Origin: Acidobacteriota bacterium
GTDB taxonomy: Bacteria; Acidobacteriota; Terriglobia; Terriglobales; Acidobacteriaceae
Direction: 5' to 3'
Assembly: GCA_021803035.1 (NCBI GenBank)
Contig: JAJZME010000039.1
Span: 1 to 50,759 of the forward strand
DNA: 50,759 bases
The notes below the pieces were generated by a model. The model searched no databases and was not told the origin of the DNA. It worked only from the letters and a program-made list of their open reading frames with translations. Shown one piece after another: positions 33,855 to 42,369 of this stretch (the stretch's first letter is position 1; each line of letters opens with the position of its first letter). Made by a program: the position numbers and the translations under genes.

Positions 33855-34550
33855 ATGCCAGGCAGAATTCTGGTCATCGACGATGAACCGCAGATTACCC
33901 GCGTGCTCCGCGCGGCGCTGACGGCGCAGGGCTTCGACGTGCGCACCGCCAACGACCCCGAGGAGGGATTGCAGGTATTTTGTGACTGGCCGCCGGATCT
34001 TGTGGTGACGGATCTGGTGATGCCGGGGTTGTCCGGCGTGGAGGTATGCCGCGCCATTCGCGCCGCAGGGGAAACGCCCATTGTGATTCTTTCGGTCCGG
34101 GACCACGAGCGGTCGAAGGTGGAGGCGCTCGACGCCGGCGCCGACGATTATGTAACCAAGCCTTTCGGCATCCAGGAGCTACTGGCTCGCGTGCGCGCGC
34201 ATCTGCGGCGCGCTCCGGAGCGCACGGCGGCAGCCATCGAGACGGGCGATTTTGTCGTGGACTCGGAAGCACATTCCATTACGGTTGTCGGCAAGCCGAT
34301 TCACCTGACGCCCACGGAGTTTGATTTACTGCTTTATCTAGCCCGCCATCCAGACAAGGTGATTACGCACCGCACGCTGCTTGCGGCAGTATGGGGCGCG
34401 CAGTCGACGTACCAGCCGGAGTATTTGCGCGTCTTCGTGGGCCAGTTGCGCAAGAAACTCGAGGCCAGGAGCGGGAAGCAGTACATCGTGACGGAACCGT
34501 GGGTTGGGTACCGATTCGTTCCGGAGGGGTGGACCGAGGACACGGAGTAG
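33855..34550 (+). CDS. OmpR/KdpE-family response regulator
   Basis: A 231-residue two-domain regulator. The receiver has the acidic pair D9/D10, phospho-acceptor D53 in VTDLVMPG and K102 in VTKPFG, all intact. The winged-helix DNA-binding domain follows (LTPTEFDLLLYLARHPDKVITHRTLL to VGYRFVPE). The sequence pattern, especially DAGADDYVTKPFG and HRTLLAAVWG, resembles KdpE. Its partner is most likely the divergent KdpD-like kinase. Since no potassium-transport genes are in the window, the regulon could be kdp genes elsewhere or something different. Confidence 0.9.
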   Translation: MPGRILVIDDEPQITRVLRAALTAQGFDVRTANDPEEGLQVFCDWPPDLVVTDLVMPGLSGVEVCRAIRAAGETPIVILSVRDHERSKVEALDAGADDYVTKPFGIQELLARVRAHLRRAPERTAAAIETGDFVVDSEAHSITVVGKPIHLTPTEFDLLLYLARHPDKVITHRTLLAAVWGAQSTYQPEYLRVFVGQLRKKLEARSGKQYIVTEPWVGYRFVPEGWTEDTE

Positions 34551-34583
34551 CGGCGGGGCATTGCGATTGCCAGGAGCAGGAAC

Positions 34584-35489
34584 TTAGCGGCACGACAACG
34601 CGGGTTCCACGGCGCGCCGGATCACTTTTTCAAGCGCGCGCAGCGCCTGCGGCCGCGGAAAGCCTGGCCGGCTGACCAACCGAATTGTCCGCGAGGAATT
34701 GCCGGCAAGCGGCCGGAAGACGACATCGCGGTGGGCAAAAGAATCGAGGGCCAGCGCCGGAATGAGCGTGGTTCCATAGCCTGCTGCAACCAGGTTCACA
34801 AGTGTTTCCAGAGTCGAGGCCTGCATGGAGCCATGCAGGCGGTTCCGTTGCGTCTCGTGCTTCGACCCGCATGCGGCTAGTGCCTGTGTCGCCAGACAGT
34901 GGCCGTCGGCGAGCACCAGGAGCTCATCGGCCAGGGATTTCTCGCTTACCGTCTTCGCCGTGGCGAATCGATGATGCGGAGGCAGTGCAGCCAGAAGCGG
35001 CTCGTCAAAGAGCCTCAGATCCGTAATCTCGGGCGCATCGGGCTCGGTGGCCAGCAGCGCCGCATCAAGACGGTGGTGGCGCAGGCCGTCGATTAGCGAA
35101 TGCGTCTGGTCTTCCCACAGCTCAAGCATCAGGCCGGGATACGACTGCCTGAGCGGCTGCAGGATCATGGGCATGAGGTAAGGAGCAAGAGTGGGAATCA
35201 CGCCCAGCTTGAGAGGTCCGACGAGCGGGTCGCGCGCCGCCTGAGCCACCTCTTTCATCTGCGCGGCCTCGGCCAGCGCGGATTGCGCATGCTGCAGGAT
35301 CTGCTCGCCCACGGGCGTCAGGTTAACCCGCTTGTTGGTTCGCTCCAGCAGCGTTACACCGAGTTCGTCTTCGAGCTTGCGAATCTGGTTGCTCAGCGTG
35401 GGCTGGCTCACGTTGCAGGTCTCGGCAGCGCGCCCAAAGTGCCGGTGCTCGGCGAGCGCAACGAGATATCGAAGTTCCTGCAAGTTCAT
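34584..35489 (-). CDS. oxyR: OxyR-type LysR-family peroxide sensor
   Basis: A 301-residue LysR-type regulator. The N-terminal helix-turn-helix (HFGRAAETCNVSQPTLSNQIRKLE) is followed by the effector domain. It has the two redox cysteines of OxyR, C198 and C207, in DGHCLATQALAAC, with the same 8-residue spacing as the peroxide-sensing pair of Escherichia coli OxyR; TLETLVNLVAAGYGTTLIP is another OxyR landmark. Family knowledge: hydrogen peroxide forms a disulfide that switches the protein to an activator of antioxidant genes. No catalase or ahp gene is adjacent. It is divergent from the DUF5519-like gene and may control itself via the 35490-35707 region. Confidence 0.9.
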   Translation of the reverse strand: MNLQELRYLVALAEHRHFGRAAETCNVSQPTLSNQIRKLEDELGVTLLERTNKRVNLTPVGEQILQHAQSALAEAAQMKEVAQAARDPLVGPLKLGVIPTLAPYLMPMILQPLRQSYPGLMLELWEDQTHSLIDGLRHHRLDAALLATEPDAPEITDLRLFDEPLLAALPPHHRFATAKTVSEKSLADELLVLADGHCLATQALAACGSKHETQRNRLHGSMQASTLETLVNLVAAGYGTTLIPALALDSFAHRDVVFRPLAGNSSRTIRLVSRPGFPRPQALRALEKVIRRAVEPALSCR

Positions 35490-35511
35490 AAGAGGCTCGG
35501 CAGACTGCCTG

Positions 35512-35522
35512 CTATTCCATAG
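35512..35522. promoter_or_regulatory. CTAT-TCC-ATAG dyad upstream of oxyR
   Basis: A short perfect dyad 23-33 bases before the oxyR start. OxyR sites contain ATAG/CTAT quarter-sites, so this may belong to an autoregulatory site. The four-element spacing of the full consensus is not evident. Confidence 0.35.
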
Positions 35523-35707
35523 GCTACAGCAATCGTCATTTGAATAACAATCAAGTTAATGAATCGTCCGGCGCGGTCCTTCGCGTAGCGCATGAGGGAG
35601 CGGCGATGCCGCGGCGCCGATTTTCCTTGACGGCAATTTCCAAAGGATAAAGGGAGTCGGGCCAGGCGGACGGCACATCAAAAAAGGCAACCCGTGGAGG
35701 TTGAGGA

Positions 35708-36178
35708 ATGGCACTGGCTTTAACCATGCTCAAAAGCGAAGTTGCATCCTGGCCGGGAATTTCCGTGCGGCTTCATCAGTTCGTAGCGCAGGAATTCCGG
35801 TATAGACAGGCGGAAGTGGGCCATATCCATTTATGGGGAGATGCCGATATCCCCTTTACGCGCGCCGTCCGCGACCTGCTCCTCGAAGAGCATCTGGCCA
35901 TGCGCCATCGCTGGATTCCCGATTCCGGCTGGGTTACGTTTCACGTGGGCAACCAGACGGATGCGGAGCACGCTATCTGGCTCATGCGCCTGTCATATCT
36001 GCGGTATGCGTTGAAAGCAGATCCAGATCCGGTTGGGCTGCTGGAAAGGGAAGCGAAGCGCCTAAGGCTTGCTCCACGGCTTGTGAGCCTGCTTGCGGCA
36101 TTTATGCCGGGAAGTGCGGGAGGCAGCGAAGGGAAAGGTGCAGAGAAAGTGCCGAGCGCGTTTGTGCGCGCTCGTTAA
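35708..36178 (+). CDS. DUF5519 (luciferase-domain-like) protein
   Basis: A 156-residue soluble protein. The central part, VGHIHLWGDADIPFTRAVRD, then HRWIPDSGWVTFHVG and DAEHAIWLMRLSYLRY, fits the DUF5519 or luciferase-domain pattern found in small bacterial proteins. The biochemical function of the family is not established to my knowledge; the name does not mean it emits light. It is divergent from oxyR, with a GAGG-type ribosome site before the ATG. The C-terminal 25 residues are low-complexity and probably disordered. Confidence 0.65.
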   Translation: MALALTMLKSEVASWPGISVRLHQFVAQEFRYRQAEVGHIHLWGDADIPFTRAVRDLLLEEHLAMRHRWIPDSGWVTFHVGNQTDAEHAIWLMRLSYLRYALKADPDPVGLLEREAKRLRLAPRLVSLLAAFMPGSAGGSEGKGAEKVPSAFVRAR

Positions 36179-36224
36179 GGAAGCCGCCTGATTTCCAGCC
36201 GGGTTTGAAGCATGAGCTGGCGTC

Positions 36225-37232
36225 TCAGTTCGCCAGTACGGCGCGATAGCGGACTTTGCTCTTTTTCACCTTCTCGATGGCTTCGTTGGCTTTGCTCATG
36301 GGAAAAGCCTCTGTCTGCGCCTGAACGCCATGACGCGCGGCGACGTCGAGCATCTCGCGCAGCCTGAAAGGGCTGCCAGTGGGATTGCCGGTGATGGTGC
36401 GCAAGCCGGAGATGAGGGGAAAGGCGTGAATAGCGACTGGCGATGGCGGCACTCCGACGAAGCAAAGCGTGCCGGTAGGGCGCAGGGTCTGAATGAAGGT
36501 GGACCAGTCCTGGTCGGCATTGACGGTAGTCAGAATGAAGTCCTGCGTGCCGGCGACTTCCTTCATGGCCTTGGACTCGCGCGTATTGACGAAGTGATGG
36601 GCTCCGAAAGCGCGCGCCTCATCTTCCTTGGCAGCGGATGTCGAAAAGGCCGTGACCTCGGCACCGAAGACACGCGCAAATTGGATGGCGAGGTGACCCA
36701 GGCCGCCAATGCCCACGACGCCCACGCGGGACGAAGGATTGACGCCATGGGTGCGGAGCGGATTGTAGACCGTAATGCCGCCGCAGAGCAGCGGGGCGGC
36801 GCGTTCGCTGTCGAGCGCCTCGGGGATGGGAATGACAAAGCGGGCATTGGCGCGGACACTGTCGGCGTAACCGCCGTTGCGATGCACGCAGGTGCCTTCG
36901 GCCGCGGGACAGAGATTCTCAAGGCCGCGGGTACACCACTCGCATGCGCCGCAGGAGTTCGATTGCCAGCCCAGTCCGACCCGCTGGCCCTTCATGAGCG
37001 TGCTGACGGCGGAGCCGACGGCCTCTACCGTGCCGACGATTTCGTGGCCGGGGATGAAGGGGTAATGGCTGATGCCCCAGTCATTGGAGATGAGGTGAAG
37101 ATCGCTGTGGCAGATGCCGCAGTGGCTAATGGCGATCTCCACATCCTGGGGGCCCATTTCGCCGGGATCGTAGCGATAGGGCAATAGTTCTGCGCCTGCC
37201 GCATGAACCGCAAGTCCTTGAATTTGTGCCAT
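36225..37232 (-). CDS. Zinc-dependent alcohol dehydrogenase (cinnamyl-alcohol/YahK type)
   Basis: A 335-residue medium-chain dehydrogenase reducing aldehydes with NAD(P)H. Catalytic zinc ligands are in HCGICHSD and GHEIVGTVE and in the later LLCGGITVY. The four structural-zinc cysteines are in CGACEWCTRGLENLC. The nucleotide motif is GVVGIGGLGHLA. The pattern LLCGGITVYNPLR marks the cinnamyl-alcohol dehydrogenase/YahK subfamily with wide substrate range. The frame opens at 37280, but the ATG at 37232 begins the conserved domain (MAQIQGLAVHAAG). Stands alone between the DUF5519-like gene and the S55 peptidase gene. Confidence 0.9.
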   Translation of the reverse strand: MAQIQGLAVHAAGAELLPYRYDPGEMGPQDVEIAISHCGICHSDLHLISNDWGISHYPFIPGHEIVGTVEAVGSAVSTLMKGQRVGLGWQSNSCGACEWCTRGLENLCPAAEGTCVHRNGGYADSVRANARFVIPIPEALDSERAAPLLCGGITVYNPLRTHGVNPSSRVGVVGIGGLGHLAIQFARVFGAEVTAFSTSAAKEDEARAFGAHHFVNTRESKAMKEVAGTQDFILTTVNADQDWSTFIQTLRPTGTLCFVGVPPSPVAIHAFPLISGLRTITGNPTGSPFRLREMLDVAARHGVQAQTEAFPMSKANEAIEKVKKSKVRYRAVLAN

Positions 37233-37327
37233 GGTCTTACCGATTCCTTGCTGAGGGTAGAATTGGCTGCCCCGAGCCACTACCCTGGCGCAGAGTTTGC
37301 ATGTTCACTAAAGTCTCCTCAGACACA

Positions 37328-39172
37328 TTAGTTTAAACTGCCGTCCGCCTCGATGTGCAGCGTAAGGATTTGAAATCCACTCAGTACGCCTCCCACGGGC
37401 TCCTGAGCCATAATCTTGACCGATTCTCCATTCATGACGATTTGGTCGGAGGTGCGCACCGGCTCAAACGCATTGGCGACCGAGAGGGGAAGATCGGTTA
37501 GCGTTTCGCCGTTGATGCTGGCCTGCGCTTCGGGAAGCAACAGGCTCACATAAATCCGGTTGGGCGGATGCAGCCTGCGGTCCTGAGCCAGCACCGTCGC
37601 CAGGCTGGGCGGCGGAATGGGAGGCCGGGGCTGGTTGAGGGTGCGATCCAGTGTTGCGGCGTCCGACACCAGCACCCGCACGGTACCCGTCTCAAGCCGC
37701 ACGGGCAGCACGATGGGAATGCGGATGTTCCGTTCCGGTTTTTGCCAGGGCCGGATGGTGGCATCGATAACAACTGTGCTGCCGGGATGAACAATGTCGC
37801 TGGAGATCAACTGCGCGCCCTGCAACTGCAAGCTGGCAAAGCGGGGAATCGCGTCAATGTAGAGGTTGACGCTTCGCACGATGCCCTGGCGCGCACTGTT
37901 GGAATAGATCTGATTGAAGCGCTGGCCGGTTTGCAAGGCCATGTCCATGGATGCCGGCATCGGGCCGCCTGCGGAACTCCACAGATCGAGCGGAGATGGC
38001 GGGTAACCGGCCACGTCGATATCGCCGGTCAGGTGATAGCTGGTTTTTGCTGTGCTGTCATTGTTCTGCAGCAGAGCATCGTAGACGACCACCTCAAATG
38101 CCTGCGGGGTGAGCGAGGGCGCGTCGAGGATATGGACGTTGACGTGCCGGATGCCGGTCGAATCGTGGACCGTGATGTGCACGGGAATCATATGCGCCTC
38201 GGCGCCGATCATGCCGCCGATGGCAGAGTCGCGATCCTGGGTAAACGCGCCGACGGTGGCGCCGGTGTTGATGATCTTGAAGGCGTTCAGCGGCGACGCT
38301 AGCGTAGTGAGGACATCGGCGGTCGTCATGGGCATGGAAACGGGACCGACCTGCATAAGAGGATGCCCGCAGGCGAGCAGGTGGTTCGCGACCAGATAGG
38401 TGACCGTGCAGGTAGCCGAGACTTCGAGGTCGCCGCTGACCAGCAGGGCGCTCACGGCCGAACCGGGCACCATGGTCGCTTCCGCGGCCGGCGAAGGCTT
38501 CATGCTCCCCAGGGATGCGCCGCCGACTCCGCCTGCGGCGACCTGGGCCAAGCTCGTACCGGCCATCTTCTGCTCCCAGAAATCAACCGCCGCCGGCGCA
38601 AATCCCGCCATGACGAGAGGTGTTTCCATGGGTTTGAAGGTTGCGGCAGTCGAAGCGGAGTTCGCACGGGCTGCCAGGCCTGCCGGCGCGGCAGACAGGT
38701 GGCGCACCTGCATCATCTGTTCGATCGGCGTGATACCGGCAATCGGCTGTTTGCTGAACTGCCCGATGCGGTAAGAGAGAGCTCCGACCAGCTTGTTGCC
38801 GATATAGACAGGGCTGCCGCTCATGCCTTCCACTACGCCGGTGTACTGGGCCTCGGCGCCCAGCAGCCGCGCCAGAATCAGGTCCTGATGCGGCCCTCGG
38901 GCATTGCGTAATACGCCCAGAATCTTCACGCCCATTGGCTGCGGCCTGGTACCAGAGAAGACAGTCCAGGCCGTACCGATCATGCCGCGGCGCACCTGGC
39001 TCAGGGGAAAGAAGCCGCCGGTGGACGGCGGCGGACTGCCGGCGACAGGGGTCTTGGGCGGGGGCGGCGTTTGTGCCGGCAAGGCTGCTCTTGCGGTAGT
39101 TGTAATAATGGATGCCAGCGCCAGGCCGAGCGCTGCGGGGACGAGGATGGTTCCCTTTCGACGATGTTCCAC
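37328..39172 (-). CDS. Exported SpoIVB-like serine peptidase (family S55)
   Basis: A protein of about 614 residues. The start chosen is a GTG at 39172, which leads straight into a signal peptide (GTILVPAALGLALASIITTTARA); a longer frame opens at 39358 but has no signal. After a Pro-rich linker comes the S55 domain: LSQVRRGMIGTAWTVFSG, then VVEGMSGSPVYIGNKLVGALSYRIG with the presumed nucleophile Ser in GMSGSP. The C-terminal 250 residues are strand-rich and unassigned. S55 peptidases act in Bacillus sporulation signalling, but this organism is not a known spore former, so the enzyme probably trims envelope proteins. It is divergent from the VWFA-related gene at 39342. Confidence 0.8.
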   Translation of the reverse strand: MEHRRKGTILVPAALGLALASIITTTARAALPAQTPPPPKTPVAGSPPPSTGGFFPLSQVRRGMIGTAWTVFSGTRPQPMGVKILGVLRNARGPHQDLILARLLGAEAQYTGVVEGMSGSPVYIGNKLVGALSYRIGQFSKQPIAGITPIEQMMQVRHLSAAPAGLAARANSASTAATFKPMETPLVMAGFAPAAVDFWEQKMAGTSLAQVAAGGVGGASLGSMKPSPAAEATMVPGSAVSALLVSGDLEVSATCTVTYLVANHLLACGHPLMQVGPVSMPMTTADVLTTLASPLNAFKIINTGATVGAFTQDRDSAIGGMIGAEAHMIPVHITVHDSTGIRHVNVHILDAPSLTPQAFEVVVYDALLQNNDSTAKTSYHLTGDIDVAGYPPSPLDLWSSAGGPMPASMDMALQTGQRFNQIYSNSARQGIVRSVNLYIDAIPRFASLQLQGAQLISSDIVHPGSTVVIDATIRPWQKPERNIRIPIVLPVRLETGTVRVLVSDAATLDRTLNQPRPPIPPPSLATVLAQDRRLHPPNRIYVSLLLPEAQASINGETLTDLPLSVANAFEPVRTSDQIVMNGESVKIMAQEPVGGVLSGFQILTLHIEADGSLN

Positions 39173-39341
39173 GTCTATAAGATTACAGCCAGTTACCTGG
39201 CTGATGCCCGACCGCAAGCCGCCGCAGCCGGTTTCGCGGAAAATAGCGAAGGTGACGCCATGGCGTCCGGCTAACTTTGCTGGGTGTACCGGCTGTATGG
39301 GACCGCGGGTTATCCCGTATGCTGTCTTGCAAGAGGTTGCC

Positions 39342-40592
39342 ATGTTCAAGCTGTGCATCCAGTTCGTTGCCTCTCGTCGAGTACCTTATGTCTGGTTGGT
39401 TGTGATCATTGCGGTTCTTCTTTCCGCGCCGGAGAGCCGTTCCCAAACCCAAACCCAGCCGCAAACCAAAACAGAGCCAGCCGCGCCGCAGTCGCCGCAG
39501 CAGGGGCCGGTCGAGGCCGGTCCGGCCGCAGGCGGACCCAACGGCAACCTGGGCGCTATTACTGTGCCCAAGAAAAAGCAATCCGTTGAGCAGAGCGCGC
39601 CGGCCGCTCCGCCGCCTCCGCAATTCAAGAACCCGCCGGGCATGGCTCCCTATTCGCTACAACTCCAGGTGCCCGAGGTGGTTGTGAATGTGGGCGTAGT
39701 GCTGGACAAGTCCGGCCAGTTCGTATCCGGTCTCAAACCCGATAACTTCCGCGTGTTCGAAAACGGAGTACCGCAGAAGATTATCGGATTCAGGCGCATT
39801 CAGGCGCCGATCACCGCGCTGCTGCTGTGCGAGTTCTCAGCGTACGATTACTGGCCGAACTTCAGATTCGACATGCTCAATGCGGCGTGGTCCTTTGCGC
39901 AGCAGTTGCGGCCGCAGGACTACGTGGCGTTAATGACCTTCGACCTGAATCCACATATTATCCTGGATTTCACGCAGAACAAGAGCCGTCTTCAGGAGGC
40001 TCTGAATATGCTGGAGAACGAAGCCTGGTCGCCCGCGGCATTTCAGGAAGTGGATCTCTTCGATGCGCTCTATAATGCGATGGATCGGCTGTCGCGAATT
40101 CACGGCCAGAAGTACATCATTCTTATCGCGTCGGGGCTCGATACCTTCTCAAAAACAGACTTCGATCAAATCTACAAGCGGGTGAAAGAGTCGCGCGACA
40201 TCACCATCTTCACCATCGTAACCGGGGGCCTTACGCAGACAATGATGGAAGGACAGCCGGGTCTGAATGCGTCCATGCAGACCATGAATTATCTGCAGGG
40301 GGACAACGAAATGCACGCTTTTGCGGCGGCCACTGGAGGCATGAGCTTTGTCCCGCGGTTCTGGGGCGAGTTGCCAGACGATGTTGCGGCGATCAATGCG
40401 AGCATCCGGTCAAAGTACCAGATTGTCTACGAGCCTACCGACAAAAAACAGGACGGCACTTATCGCAAGCTGCACGTGGAGCTGGTAAATGCCGAGGGCA
40501 AGCCGCTGCGCATGCAGGACAAGAAGCACCACCCACTGAAATATAAACTGATCTATCGCAGCGGTTATCGCGCCAAGCCTGAAGTCGAATAA
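39342..40592 (+). CDS. VWFA-related acidobacterial-type secreted protein
   Basis: A 416-residue exported protein with a signal peptide (VVIIAVLLSAPESRSQ) and a Gln/Pro-rich linker (about 30-95). The VWFA-related domain begins with VVVNVGVVLDKSGQFVSGLKPDNFRVFENGVPQKI and continues through YVALMTFDLNP and ILIASGLDTF. This arrangement is the one described as a VWFA-related domain in Acidobacteria, where many paralogues occur. The usual metal-site motif DxSxS at the end of the first A-domain strand reads CEFSAYD, so it is degenerate. The start ATG is the one 6 bases after GAGG. A T-tailed hairpin at 40725 ends the transcript. Confidence 0.85.
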   Translation: MFKLCIQFVASRRVPYVWLVVIIAVLLSAPESRSQTQTQPQTKTEPAAPQSPQQGPVEAGPAAGGPNGNLGAITVPKKKQSVEQSAPAAPPPPQFKNPPGMAPYSLQLQVPEVVVNVGVVLDKSGQFVSGLKPDNFRVFENGVPQKIIGFRRIQAPITALLLCEFSAYDYWPNFRFDMLNAAWSFAQQLRPQDYVALMTFDLNPHIILDFTQNKSRLQEALNMLENEAWSPAAFQEVDLFDALYNAMDRLSRIHGQKYIILIASGLDTFSKTDFDQIYKRVKESRDITIFTIVTGGLTQTMMEGQPGLNASMQTMNYLQGDNEMHAFAAATGGMSFVPRFWGELPDDVAAINASIRSKYQIVYEPTDKKQDGTYRKLHVELVNAEGKPLRMQDKKHHPLKYKLIYRSGYRAKPEVE

Positions 40593-40724
40593 CTACGGCC
40601 CACCTTTCCGGCAAGGGGTTCCGTCCTGGAACTCCTTCGCTGTCTCTGTGATACCTGTCACCCTCGCCGATCTGCTTCCGCGCCTAACATGGTCTAGGAA
40701 AGGGCCTCTGGAGCCGGGCGACCG

Positions 40725-40768
40725 CGTTCTATCGCGATCAAGGGCCGGAGGGGCGATAGAACGTTTTT
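40725..40768 (+). terminator. Intrinsic terminator after the VWFA-related gene
   Basis: CGTTCTATCGC pairs perfectly with GCGATAGAACG (11 bp), followed at once by TTTTT. It lies 132 bases after the VWFA-related stop and just before the next small gene, whose start is 16 bases beyond, so it could also act as an attenuator for that gene. Confidence 0.75.
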
Positions 40769-40783
40769 GAAAGGTGGGCAACG

Positions 40784-41059
40784 ATGAGGGAATTTGTTCC
40801 GGTCATGTGGGGAGTATGGGGTGTGTTGGTTCTTTTGTTGGCCATTGTAAGCCTGTACACATCGCATCTGGGCAAAAATGAGGAAGACCAGCTCTTCCTC
40901 GGCGATGCTTTGAATCACGTCAAGTCAGAACAGGAAGCGATACTTGCCAGGGTGCAAAAGGTCGAGCCCATCAGAAAGACGATGATGGGACTGGCGGGAA
41001 TCATGACTCTCTTTGTCATCGGCTATTATCTGCTGAACATAATTCACCAGCTCCGCTAG
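40784..41059 (+). CDS. Small two-helix membrane protein, paralogue A
   Basis: A 91-residue protein of unknown function. It has one hydrophobic segment at each end (FVPVMWGVWGVLVLLLAIVSLY and GLAGIMTLFVIGYYLLNII), joined by a charged middle (KNEEDQLFLGDALNHVKSEQEAILARVQKVEPI). The gene at 41209-41490 on the other strand has the same plan and shares FVPVMW, EEDQLFL, the AI-AR spacing and KVEP, so the two are paralogues. AAAGGTGG precedes the ATG. I know no named family; a role in the inner membrane is inferred only from the helices. Confidence 0.75.
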   Translation: MREFVPVMWGVWGVLVLLLAIVSLYTSHLGKNEEDQLFLGDALNHVKSEQEAILARVQKVEPIRKTMMGLAGIMTLFVIGYYLLNIIHQLR

Positions 41060-41088
41060 CAGGCGCGCGCGGGCCACTCAACACAGCG

Positions 41089-41125
41089 CTTCCGGCCACT
41101 CGGTTTGGGGCCGCGTGGCCGGAAG
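41089..41125. terminator. Hairpin between the two convergent paralogues
   Basis: CTTCCGGCCAC pairs perfectly with GTGGCCGGAAG (11 bp) around a 15-base loop. There is no T-run on either side, but its position between two convergent genes suits a two-way transcription barrier. Confidence 0.55.
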
Positions 41126-41208
41126 GAAAGAAGAATGTTAGAGCCTTTGTGCGCTAACGGAAGCGAGAGCAGGTAAATACCTGCGCCCAAATCAAAGAAG
41201 CCGTGCGA

Positions 41209-41490
41209 TTAGTGAACGATTTCAAGGCGAACGAGGACTTCCCATACGTAATAGGCAATGACAAAGGCGGACATGGCAGCCACCAGCCAGTGTGAAGTCC
41301 GGACCAGCGGTTCCACCTTGTTTGTCCGTGCCACAATCGCCGCTTGAGCGTTTTTCTCTTGCTCGAAGGATTCATCAAGGAAAAGCTGGTCCTCTTCATC
41401 CTTCTCTAAACTGGAGCGGTAAACGTGCAGGCCGACCATAAAAGCCACAATCGCGCTCCAAACGATCCACATAACCGGAACGAACGTCAT
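41209..41490 (-). CDS. Small two-helix membrane protein, paralogue B
   Basis: A 93-residue protein with the same design as its convergent neighbour: helix (FVPVMWIVWSAIVAFMVGLHVY), charged middle (KDEEDQLFLDESFEQEKNAQAAIVARTNKVEPL) and helix (WLVAAMSAFVIAYYVWEVLV). The ATG follows GGAGGTGG at good spacing. The identical EEDQLFL core and conserved KVEP motif suggest selection on the soluble middle part, which may bind a partner, and the two proteins might form a hetero-oligomer. Function unknown. Confidence 0.75.
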   Translation of the reverse strand: MTFVPVMWIVWSAIVAFMVGLHVYRSSLEKDEEDQLFLDESFEQEKNAQAAIVARTNKVEPLVRTSHWLVAAMSAFVIAYYVWEVLVRLEIVH

Positions 41491-41798
41491 AATCCACCTC
41501 CAGGGCCATTCAGGACCCGGCCGGTTGACTCATGGAGCCACTGCAGTCTTGCCGGCCAGAGGGCCATTTGATTGACCATCATAGTCCCGAAAGGGTTCAT
41601 ATGGTGGGAAATTTTTTGCAGAGGTTGCTTTTTCAGCTACTTACAGAGGCTGTTGGCTGCCTCCGCCGCGGGCCGTCATTGATTCCTTGCCTCTGGGGGT
41701 TGCATCTAATAGGAGACTGCCGGGAAGGGGGCTTGTATCCCCGTCTGTGGAAAGGTAGAGTACAGATAACGGCGAACATTCAATTTCGGGAGAGATTC
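41491..41798. other. Divergent region between paralogue B and the A-type Fe-S carrier
   Basis: About 308 bases holding the promoters of both genes. A frame runs through it in phase with the Fe-S carrier gene, but it lacks the conserved pattern of that protein and I treat it as leader. TTGTAT near 41730 and TAGAGT near 41755 could be a weak promoter for the carrier gene. No RNA element was recognised. Confidence 0.4.
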
Positions 41799-42170
41799 AT
41801 GGCCACAACACCTGTTGCGCCCGCTGAAGAAATCGTCAAGAAGCCACCTATCACACTGACTCCGCAGGCAATCACGAAGGTGCGCGAGATCATGGCCACC
41901 CAGGATCCGCTGCCCGCGGGATTGCGTATTGGCGTCGTGGGCGGAGGCTGCTCGGGCTTCCAGTACTCCATGGCCTTTGAGAACCAGGGCGGCATGATGG
42001 ACAAGGTCTTTAACTTTGGTGACCTCAAGGTCTTTGTCGACGCGACGTCCCTGATGTATCTGAACGGATGTACGGTGGACTACGTGGAGACCCTGGAGGC
42101 CGCCGGCTTCAAGTTTGACAACCCGCAGGTGAAGTCGACCTGCGGCTGCGGCTCCTCGTTCAACGTGTAG
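41799..42170 (+). CDS. A-type iron-sulfur cluster carrier (HesB/IscA/ErpA family)
   Basis: A 123-residue protein that accepts Fe-S clusters and passes them to target enzymes. The three family cysteines are present: one in VVGGGCSGFQYSM and two in the C-terminal STCGCGSSF. The spacing and the central VFVDATSLMYLNGCTVDYVE segment fit the ErpA/SufA/IscA group; which member is not decided by sequence. The ATG at 41799 follows GGGAGAG, and the preceding in-frame stretch is unlike the family. A T-tailed hairpin follows at 42207. It may serve the iron-sulfur proteins encoded here, such as the Rieske protein and endonuclease III, although that is inference. Confidence 0.93.
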   Translation: MATTPVAPAEEIVKKPPITLTPQAITKVREIMATQDPLPAGLRIGVVGGGCSGFQYSMAFENQGGMMDKVFNFGDLKVFVDATSLMYLNGCTVDYVETLEAAGFKFDNPQVKSTCGCGSSFNV

Positions 42171-42206
42171 TCGCGGTTCGACCGCAACACCGATGGATTC
42201 GTGCGG

Positions 42207-42240
42207 AAGGCCTGTCCCCGCCTTGGGGCAGGCCTTTTGT
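42207..42240 (+). terminator. Intrinsic terminator after the Fe-S carrier gene
   Basis: AAGGCCTG-T-CCCC pairs with GGGG-CAGGCCTT (12 bp with one bulged T), followed by TTGT. It is a good plus-strand terminator 37 bases after the stop codon. Confidence 0.8.
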
Positions 42241-42369
42241 CACAGGCTATTACGGCGTGGAATAGCGGGATTCGGAGTGAGCGGTGTGTTTGCCGCAAGC
42301 CGGTTGCTGCCATTTCCAGAGAGTTAGTTGACCGGAGACGGCTTCAAGGACGGCGTTGCGCAAGAAGCG

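Noticed and set aside
38904..39341. 146-codon upstream extension of the VWFA-related gene
   Set aside because: It runs antisense through the S55 peptidase gene, while the ATG at 39342 has a ribosome site and starts a signal peptide.
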